From the NCBI RefSeq assembly GCF_900119315.1, contig NZ_LT827010.1:1596001-1660000 (forward strand): DNA of 64,000 bases. The letters run 5' to 3'. Of this stretch, positions 25,508-34,800 are shown in pieces (position 1 is the first letter of the stretch; each line of letters opens with the position of its first letter). Source of the stretch: Actinoplanes sp. SE50/110 (GTDB lineage: Bacteria; Actinomycetota; Actinomycetes; Mycobacteriales; Micromonosporaceae). The position numbers were made by a program, and so were the translations under genes. Below the pieces are notes generated by a model. It had not been told where the DNA came from. It saw nothing but the letters and a program-made list of their open reading frames with translations, and searched no databases.

Positions 25508-25537
25508 TTGACGTGCAACTTGCACAACTCATAGTGT
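25508..25537 (+). promoter_or_regulatory. Promoter with palindromic operator in its spacer
   Basis: TTGACG (25508-25513) and TAGTGT (25532-25537) are separated by 18 bases that contain the palindrome GTGCAACTTGCAC (25513-25525). This reads toward the GAPDH-like gene. A repressor bound here would block RNA polymerase. The core TGCAACTTGCA is the same as at 13573-13583. Confidence 0.55.
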
Positions 25538-25630
25538 CGAAGTCGTAACGCCGGGTGGACCCTGGTGCGAAACGGGGGTGTCCTCGATGGGCGGGGAACA
25601 CACAACAGCAACGGAGTCGGGGAGCGCTCG

Positions 25631-26689
25631 ATGACTGTCGCGATCGGGATCAACGGGCTCGGACGGATCGGTCGCAGTTTGACTCGTATCGTGGCGGCCT
25701 CGCCGAATCCGGGGATCTCGATCGCCGCGGTGAACGACATCGCGCCCACCGAGAAGCTGGCGTACGGGTTGCGGCGCGACAGCCTGCGCGGCTCGTTCCC
25801 GGGCACGGTCACCGCCCGCGGCGACCACCTGGTCGTCAACGATCACGCGATCCGGACGTACCACCAGGAACGTCCGGACCGGATTCCCTGGGCCGACCAG
25901 GGGGTGGACGTGGTGATCGAGGCGACCGGGCGGTTCCGGGCCGGCGGCAGCGCGCGCACCCACATCACCCACGGGGGCGCCCGCAAGGTGGTGATCAGCG
26001 CCTCGGCCGACGACCCGGACGCGTTCCTGATCTTCGGGGCGAACCACCTGAGCTACAACCCGGGCGTGCACGACGTGGTCTCGCCGGCCTCGTGCGGGGT
26101 GAACGCGCTGACCGTGATGGCCAAGGTGCTGCTCGACCGGTTCGGCCTGCACGCGGTGAAGACCTCGGTGATGCTGGCCACCCAGGGCTGGGGTCGGGTG
26201 CAGGACTCGCTGATCGGCGCCTCGCGGGACGATCCGCGGCTGGGCCGGGCCACCGGGGAGAGCATCATTCCGCACAACCACGTGGTCGGCGACCTGGTCC
26301 GGGTGGCGCTGCCGGAGATCGGCGAGATGCGCTACAGCTACTACTGCGTGCCCACCCCGATCGGCTCGCTCGCCGAACTCGCCGGGGAGACCGACCGGCC
26401 GGTGAGCGTCGAGGAGGTGAACCGGGCCATGGCGGAGGCGGCGGCCGGTCCACTGCGCGGCATCCTGGCGTACGACCCGGACCCGACCGTGTCGATCGAC
26501 GTGAAGAACAATCCGGCGTCCTGCCTGTTCGACCCGTCCGGCACGCAGACCACGGCCGGCGGCGGGGTGAGCGTCCGCGGCTGGTTCGACAACGAGTGGG
26601 GCTTCTCCCACCGATTACTGGATCTGACCCGGCTGATCGGCGAGCGCCTACCCGTCCCGTCCAGTCAGGTGAGCTGGAGCGTCGTCTAG
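25631..26689 (+). CDS. Divergent glyceraldehyde-3-phosphate dehydrogenase-like protein
   Basis: A 352-residue protein with the GAPDH fold: NAD-binding GINGLGRIGR (6-15), catalytic-type cysteine Cys155 in SPASCGVNAL, VPTP, and the C-terminal WFDNEWGFSHRLLDL. Two hallmarks differ from ordinary GAPDH. The catalytic His segment (usually TVHATT or TVHAYT) reads TSVMLAT near 178-184 with no His, and the phosphate-site STGAAK segment reads PHNHVVG. The protein probably has altered or absent phosphorylating activity. It is not next to pgk or tpi. ATG 25631 fits the family start; an operator-bearing promoter lies about 95 bases upstream. Confidence 0.82.
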   Translation: MTVAIGINGLGRIGRSLTRIVAASPNPGISIAAVNDIAPTEKLAYGLRRDSLRGSFPGTVTARGDHLVVNDHAIRTYHQERPDRIPWADQGVDVVIEATGRFRAGGSARTHITHGGARKVVISASADDPDAFLIFGANHLSYNPGVHDVVSPASCGVNALTVMAKVLLDRFGLHAVKTSVMLATQGWGRVQDSLIGASRDDPRLGRATGESIIPHNHVVGDLVRVALPEIGEMRYSYYCVPTPIGSLAELAGETDRPVSVEEVNRAMAEAAAGPLRGILAYDPDPTVSIDVKNNPASCLFDPSGTQTTAGGGVSVRGWFDNEWGFSHRLLDLTRLIGERLPVPSSQVSWSVV

Positions 26690-26710
26690 GGGCAGGCCTA
26701 GATTGATCAC

Positions 26711-27598
26711 ATGATCACGCTCGCGGATGTGGAGGCCGCCGACCGGCGGATCGACGGCCGGATCCGGCGCACCCCGCTGCTCCAGGCCGGGCCGGACCGC
26801 TGGTTCAAGCTGGAGTACCTGCAGCACGCCGGATCGTTCAAGACCCGCGGGATGCTGAACAAGATTCTCGGCAGCGACGTTCCGCCGGCCGGGATCGTGG
26901 CGGCGTCCGGTGGCAACGCCGGCCTGGCGGCGGCGTACGCGGCCCGCGAGCTCGGGGTGCCGGCCGAGGTGTTCGTGCCGGTGACCGCCCCCGCGGTGAA
27001 GGTCGCCAAGCTCGGCAAACTGGGCGCCAAGGTGGTGCAGGTGGGCAACGAGTACGCCGAGGCGTACGCGGCGGCGCGGGAGCGGACCGGCGCACTGTTC
27101 TGCCACGCCTACGACGACCCGGCGCTCATCGCCGGAAACGGCACGATAGCCCACGAAATATCCGAAGTCTCGGACACGGTGCTCGTGGCGGTCGGGGGTG
27201 GCGGCCTGATCGCCGGCCTGATCGCCGGAAACGTCGGCAACATGCGGATCGTGGCGGTGGAGCCGGCGACCTCGTGCGCACTCCACGCCGCGCTGGAGAA
27301 GGGGCATCCCGTCGACGTCCCGGTATCCGGCGTCGCGGCCGACGCCCTCGGCGCCCGCCGGGTCGGCGACATCGCCTTCGACCTGGCCACCACCGCGAAA
27401 ATCGACGCGATCCTGGTCGACGACGACGCCATCGTGCGCGCCCGCCGCGCACTCTGGGACGACTACCGGATCGTCGTCGAGCACGGCACCGCCGCCGCCT
27501 ACGCGGCGCTCACCTCCGGCGCGTACCGCCCCGCCCCCGGCGAGCGGGTCACCACCCTGCTCTGCGGCGCCAACACCGATCCTTCCGATTTGACCTGA
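26711..27598 (+). CDS. PLP-dependent serine/threonine dehydratase family protein
   Basis: A 295-residue fold-type II PLP enzyme. The Schiff-base lysine is Lys44 in GSFKTRG, the PLP-phosphate loop is SGGNAG (66-71), and the glycine loop GGGGL follows near 165. It resembles catabolic threonine dehydratases or related ammonia-lyases without the ACT regulatory domain, so it would convert Ser or Thr to the 2-oxoacid plus ammonia; exact specificity is not decided by sequence. It starts 21 bases after the GAPDH-like gene and may be co-transcribed with it. Confidence 0.85.
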   Translation: MITLADVEAADRRIDGRIRRTPLLQAGPDRWFKLEYLQHAGSFKTRGMLNKILGSDVPPAGIVAASGGNAGLAAAYAARELGVPAEVFVPVTAPAVKVAKLGKLGAKVVQVGNEYAEAYAAARERTGALFCHAYDDPALIAGNGTIAHEISEVSDTVLVAVGGGGLIAGLIAGNVGNMRIVAVEPATSCALHAALEKGHPVDVPVSGVAADALGARRVGDIAFDLATTAKIDAILVDDDAIVRARRALWDDYRIVVEHGTAAAYAALTSGAYRPAPGERVTTLLCGANTDPSDLT

Positions 27599-27629
27599 TT
27601 CCCCGCCGCCCGGGTGCCACGCTGGTTCG

Positions 27630-28907
27630 ATGGCCGACGAGATCCAGTCAGTCCACCAGTTCCGCCGGTTCGCCCTGATCGTGTGTGCGATCGGCGTCGT
27701 CATCCAGCTCGGGCTCACCGCGTACTACCTGAGCATGGGCCACCGCGCGGCGCCGCACCACCTGCCGGTCGGTCTGGTGGCCGGTGCCGAGCAGCGCGCC
27801 CAGGTGATCGGGATGCTGGAGGCCGGCGGCCGGTTCCGGGTCGGCGACTTCCCGTCGGCGGCCGCGCTGACCGCCGCGATCAAGCGGCGGGAGGTGTACG
27901 GCGGAGCGGATCTGACCGGCGACACCCCGCACCTCTATGTCGCGGGCGCCGCCGGCCCGGCCGCCGCCACCCTGCTGCGCGGCACCTACACCGCGGTGCT
28001 GCAACAGCGGACCGCCGAGCAGGTCGCCGCGCTCGCCAAGACCACCGACCGGGTCGGGATCGCCACCGTCCGCACGCTGATCACCCCGCCGCCGGTGACC
28101 GACGTGGTGCCGCTGCCGAAGGACGACGTGAACGGCGTCTCGCTCGGCTTCCTCACCCAGGCCCTGTCGCTGGGCGGCACGATCGCCTCGATGGGGCTCG
28201 GCCGGCTCATCCCGCGCACCCGGCGCAGCTGGCGGCGCGGCGTCGCCCACCTGTCCACGCTGATCGTGTACGCGGTCGGTTCGGCCGCCGCGGTCCTCTG
28301 GTCGATGAGCTGGTTCGGGGTCGGCGTCGACGCGAACCGGGCCGAGATGCTCGGCATCTTCTCGCTGATCTCGCTGGCCGTGACCGGTTCGACGGCCGGG
28401 GCGGTGGCGCTGATCGGCCCGGCCGGCGCGGCGGTCGGCGCGTTCTACTTCACGATCGGGACGGTGATCTCCGGTGCCAGCATCCTGCCGGAGTTCCTGC
28501 CGTCGTTCGGCCGGCGGCTGGGGGAGAACCTGCCGACCGGGGCCGGCGTGCAGGCGGTCCGGGAGAACCTCTACTTCCCCCAGGCGCCCATCGCGGCACA
28601 CCTGTGGGTGCTCGCCGCGTACGCGATCATCGGCTGCCTGCTGGTGCTGGTGACCAACGTGCTGCCGAACCGGAGGGACAGCACGTCCGAGGTCGATCTG
28701 GACCTCACGGTCCGGCTGGAGGGCTCGGCGGTTGAGTCATTTTCCCGGAGCAACTCAGATTTCCCCGGTGACGCCGAACCTGTAGAGCGTGGGAATCGAG
28801 GGAGTGAACTCGCGCATCGCGGACATCCAGAGCCGGATCCTGGCCCTGCAGACGCAGCAGGCGGCCACGATCACCACGAACCGGACGACGGCGTCCGGAA
28901 GCAGTAG
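27630..28907 (+). CDS. YhgE/Pip-like or ABC-2-type membrane protein
   Basis: A 425-residue membrane protein. One helix (about 12-34) is followed by an extracytoplasmic domain (35-170), then about five further helices (for example VAHLSTLIVYAVGSAAAVLW and GAVGAFYFTIGTVISGASIL), as in YhgE/Pip- and DUF3533-type proteins. No ATPase partner is adjacent. The last 40 or so residues (after residue 380) are Pro/Asp/Gly-rich and overlap the next gene in another frame by 119 bases; a TGA lies one frame over near 28735, so the natural C-terminus may have been lost by a frameshift. The start ATG 27630 directly precedes the first helix. Confidence 0.68.
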   Translation: MADEIQSVHQFRRFALIVCAIGVVIQLGLTAYYLSMGHRAAPHHLPVGLVAGAEQRAQVIGMLEAGGRFRVGDFPSAAALTAAIKRREVYGGADLTGDTPHLYVAGAAGPAAATLLRGTYTAVLQQRTAEQVAALAKTTDRVGIATVRTLITPPPVTDVVPLPKDDVNGVSLGFLTQALSLGGTIASMGLGRLIPRTRRSWRRGVAHLSTLIVYAVGSAAAVLWSMSWFGVGVDANRAEMLGIFSLISLAVTGSTAGAVALIGPAGAAVGAFYFTIGTVISGASILPEFLPSFGRRLGENLPTGAGVQAVRENLYFPQAPIAAHLWVLAAYAIIGCLLVLVTNVLPNRRDSTSEVDLDLTVRLEGSAVESFSRSNSDFPGDAEPVERGNRGSELAHRGHPEPDPGPADAAGGHDHHEPDDGVRKQ

Positions 28908-29394
28908 CGCCAGCACCTTCGCCGGTCACCTGCAGGGCGCGATGGTCGCCCAGGGCGCGGCGGGGGCGGGCCGGACGTACAAACTCAATGCCAAGGGTAT
29001 TCCGGAGGATCTGGCCGCCTACGGCAACGGCAGGATCCCGCCGGAGGCGTTGGAGCAGGTCGGCGACACCCGGCACAAGCTGTGGGCGCCGGCCGCCGAG
29101 AAGCTCACCCAGCTGATCGCCGACGCCAAGCGGGACGGCGTCACCATCGGGATCACCGACTCCTATCGCCCCTACACCGAGCAGGTCGACCTGGCCCGGC
29201 GCAAGGGCCTGTACTCACAGGGCGGGCTCGCCGCCAAGCCCGGCACCAGCGAGCACGGCTGGGGCATGGCGACCGACCTCGACCTCAACCCCGAGGCGTT
29301 GTCCTGGATGCGCAAGAACGGCGGCCGCTACGGCTTCGTCGAGAATGTCTCGCGCGAGTCCTGGCACTGGGCCTTCCGTCCCAACATGGTCTAG
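28789..29394 (+). CDS. M15-family D-Ala-D-Ala carboxypeptidase (VanY-like)
   Basis: A 201-residue zinc peptidase that trims peptidoglycan stem peptides. The M15B signature is complete: SYRPYTEQ (125-132), SEHGWGMATDLD (154-165) with zinc ligands His156 and Asp163, and ESWHWAF with catalytic Glu190 and ligand His193. The N-terminus (GIEGVNSRIADIQSRILALQ) is a short coiled coil; a Ser/Ala-rich linker follows. No conventional signal peptide is visible, so the export route is unclear. GTG 28789 is used; GTG 28804 is the alternative. It overlaps the tail of the preceding membrane gene. Confidence 0.88.
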   Translation: MGIEGVNSRIADIQSRILALQTQQAATITTNRTTASGSSSASTFAGHLQGAMVAQGAAGAGRTYKLNAKGIPEDLAAYGNGRIPPEALEQVGDTRHKLWAPAAEKLTQLIADAKRDGVTIGITDSYRPYTEQVDLARRKGLYSQGGLAAKPGTSEHGWGMATDLDLNPEALSWMRKNGGRYGFVENVSRESWHWAFRPNMV

Positions 29395-29417
29395 CGGGCC
29401 GCCGTCTCGCGGACGGT

Positions 29418-31337
<1,920 letters not shown>

Positions 31338-31353
31338 CCCGCTCGCCTCCTCT

Positions 31354-31387
31354 GCCGCCCCGGTCGCGTTCGCGCGGCCGGGGCGGC
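31354..31387 (+). terminator. Terminator after asd
   Basis: Perfect 10-bp GC arms (31354-31363 and 31378-31387) with a 14-base loop are followed by the T-rich TCTGTGTCGTCTCTT. It starts 16 bases past the stop. Confidence 0.75.
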
Positions 31388-31607
31388 TCTGTGTCGTCTC
31401 TTCTGCGGCATCGAGGGGTCTGCCGGGCTCGATGCGGGCGGGTGGAGGTCTCTGTGGTGTGAATGCGCGGGGGAAGCCGGGCGAATTGACCGGGTGGCTC
31501 GTTCCGATGAGGTATGACGGTCAATCCACTCGGCTCCACAATGGAAATCTTGGGGCATTTTGCCCGAATCGGTAGCGCATGGTCGTTTTTAGTTGCAGAG
31601 TGATGGA

Positions 31608-31814
31608 ATGAACGACAGTGGGCTCGGCGGGGCGGGCTACTTCTGGTGCCTCCGACACCACCGGGTCGAGACCGGCGACGACGTGTGTCCCGCCCAATTC
31701 CGGCTCGGTCCGTTCGCCACGGCTGACGAAGCGACGCGGGCCCTCGAAACGGTCGAGAAGCGCAATGCCGAGTGGGACGCCGAAGACGCCCGCTGGACCG
31801 GGGAGAACAGCTAG
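31608..31814 (+). CDS. Small conserved actinobacterial protein (SPOR-like)
   Basis: A 68-residue soluble protein beginning MNDSGLGGAGYFWCLRHHRV and containing CPAQFRLGPFATADEATRAL, a pattern shared by short actinobacterial proteins often labelled SPOR-domain-like; function unknown. Two cysteines (CLRHH and VCPAQ) and histidines could bind metal. ATG 31608 is chosen because the sequence resembles the family start; TTG 31593 is in frame upstream. It lies 77 bases before the giant Lys/Ala-rich gene. Confidence 0.7.
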   Translation: MNDSGLGGAGYFWCLRHHRVETGDDVCPAQFRLGPFATADEATRALETVEKRNAEWDAEDARWTGENS

Positions 31815-31891
31815 ACCGTCACCTCGCCCCAAGTCCGACCCCTTCCCCGGCGCAGACGTGCCCGCAGTCATTCGCAAGGAGGAACACCCCG

Positions 31892-34800
31892 ATGCCCGCT
31901 GCCAAAAAGGCACCGACCAGACCCGCCACCTCCGGCGCGGCGACAAAGACGATTCCCGGTACGGCCAAACGCACCACCGCCGCGGGCCAACCGGAAGCCG
32001 CGACCGGTCGGACCGGCGCCGGCACCCCGCGCCCGGGTGGAACCCGCGCCGCGGCCGCGAGTGCCCGGCCGTCCACCGGAACCGGGCGATCGGCTCGTGC
32101 GGTGACCGGGGCGGGTACGGCGAAGGCCGGCGCGGTGGGACGTGCCGCGGCGAAGGTGGGGAGTGGAGTCGCGGTGGCGGCCAAGACCAAGAGCTCGGCG
32201 AGTGTGACGGCTCGGGTGTCCGGTAAGGGGGCCGAGGCCAAGCCCGGGAGTTCGCGGGCGGCGAAGGCTGCTGTGGCGAAACCGGTCGGGGTGAAAGCGG
32301 GCGTGGTGAAGGCGGGTGCGGTGAAGACCGTGGCCGCCAAGACCGCGTCTGCGAAGACCGCGTCTGCGAAAACGGCTTCGACGAAGGCCGCTGTGGTGAA
32401 GGCCTCGCCGGCCAAGGTGGCGTCAACGAAGGTCGCTGCGGTGAAGGTTGCGCCCGCCAAGGCTGCTTCCACGAAGGTTGCCGTGACCAAGGCTGCGCCC
32501 GTGAAGACGGTGGCGGGGAAGGCCGGGGCTGCGGCCAAGGCGACTACTTCTGTTCGGAGCGCTGCGGTCAAGGGCGCTGCGGGGAAGGGCACTCCGGCCG
32601 GGGCTGCGGCTGCGAAGAGTGCCGGCGCCAAGACGGTCGCGGCTAAGCCGGCTGCGAAGGCGACGGCGGGCAAGAGCGCTCGTGGGGTTGCGGTGGTTCC
32701 GACGGCTCGGAGTGGGGCGAAAAGTGCGGCGGTAGGCCGGACGGGGGCTGCCAAGGCGGCTCCGGTGAGCAAGGCGGCGGGGGCGAAGGTGTCCGGGCGG
32801 GATGCGACGGCCGGCAAGAAGGTGCCGGCGGCGCGGGCGGCGACTACGCCGAAATCCTCGGTGAAGGGCGCTGCGCCGGCGAAGCGGGGGACGGCTGCGG
32901 TGCCCGCGGCTCGGGTGGCGGGTGGCTCGGCTCGGGCGGCGGGTGGATCGGCTCGGGCGGCCACCAAACGGGGCGACAAGCCGGTGACCAAGCCGGTCTC
33001 GGCGGCCAAGGCGGTCGTGGCGAGCAAGCCGGCGGTCAAGGGGGTCGCGGGCAGCAAGGTTGCGGTCAACCCGGTCGCAGGTGGCAAGACGACGGTCAAG
33101 GCGGTCGCGGCGGCTCGGAGTGCGGGGCGGTCCGGAGTGGCCAAACCGGTCACCGGGCGGGTTGCGGACAGCGCGGTGGCGAAGGCGGCCGCGGGCCGGA
33201 AGGCGGTGACGCCTTCGAAAGCTGCGAAGTCGGCGGCGGTGAAAGTGCCGGCCGCCCGGTCCGGTGCTGCCTCGACGGGTGGAGTCAAGGTCGGCCCGGC
33301 CAAGGCGGGTGCGGCTGAAGCCGGCCCGGTGAAGGTCGGTGCTGCCAAGGCCAACACGGTCAAGGTTGGCGCTGCCAAGGCGAGCGCGGCCAAGACCGGC
33401 GCGGCCAAGGTTGGTGCGGCGGGGACCGGCGCGGCCAAGGGCGGTGCGGTCAAGAGCGGTGCGGCCAAGGTGGGTGTCGGTAAGGCGGGTAAAGACGCTG
33501 GGGTGGCTACGGCCCGGCGCGCGTCGGGTGGGCGGCGAGTTGCGGCGGCGAGCAGCAATGTGCCGAACAAGACGCAGGTGACCGTCTCGACCGAGGACGC
33601 CGAGAGTAAAGAGTGGCGACGGGCTGGGGATGAAACGGAGATTTCGCCCAGTGAGTTGACGGATCGGCCGTTCCTGGGGGGATGGTTCGCGCCGTCGCGG
33701 GACGACACCGAGCCCGCCCGCGACTCCGACCAGTGGGGTGCGGACCGGCCCGACCTGGAAGCGCTCGCGGAGCCGGACAAGGTCGCCGGCGGGACCGGCG
33801 GGACCGGAACCACGGATCTGGTGTCGGCGCAGATGGAAGCGTTCGCCAAGAGTGCCCGGGCGCGGGGGCAGCTGTTCCTCTCGCCTGAGGACGAAGGAGC
33901 GGTCGAGGACGGCGGGGTGATCCGGAGTACGCCGGTGCGGAAACGGGGTGCCACTGCCGGGCCGCAGGAGGCCGAGCGGGCTGGCGAACCGGGCGGTGGT
34001 GGTGCCGGATCGGAGGTGGCTGCGGTTCGGGCGGCGCAGGCCGAGATGGCGGCCACCCGGGCGGCGCAGGCGGGGACCCTCGCGGTGGGCCGGGTCGGGC
34101 CGGACCAGCCCGAACCGCCGGCCACTCAGGTGGCGGTCGGCGGCGGGACCGTGCCCGGCGGACCGGCGGGGAAGCGGGCCGGCGGCAGGCTGATCGCGGT
34201 GCCGGATGACCCCGGTGTGGCGTACGGCGGGGGCTCCGTGGCGGCTGGACCGTTCGCGGCGGAACACTCCGGGGACGTGAGCCGGACCTCGGTGGAGCCG
34301 GGGGCGGCGGATGAGGCTACGGCGAGCGCGGAAGTGGCGCCGTCGCGGATGACCCGGCGGGAAGCGGCGGCCCGGCGGGCGGCGGCCCGGGCTGCGATGA
34401 GCGGGTCAGCCGGAACGGCAGGCTCCAGCGGCGCGGTCCGCTCCGGCGGAGTGGGCAGCGCCAGTTCAGGCAGTGCGGCGGGCTCGGGCAGTGCGGCGGG
34501 CTCGGGCAGTGCGGCGGGCTTGGGCAGTGCGGCGGGCTTGGGCAGTGCGGCGAGCTCGGGCAGTGCGGCGGGCTTTGGCAGTGCGGCGGGCTTGGGCAGT
34601 GCGGCGAGCTTGGGCAGTGCGGCGGGCTCGGACGGGGCAGCTGGTTCGGGCGGGGCGGGCAGTGCCGGCGGCGCGCGGAGTGCCGGCGGCGCGGGCGCTG
34701 ATGCTGGGGCGCGGCCGACGGGTTCGCGAGCGCAGCGGGTGGTGGCTGACGACGTCCCGGACGACGACTGGGATTCCCGGCCGGCGGCGGACGTCGAAGA

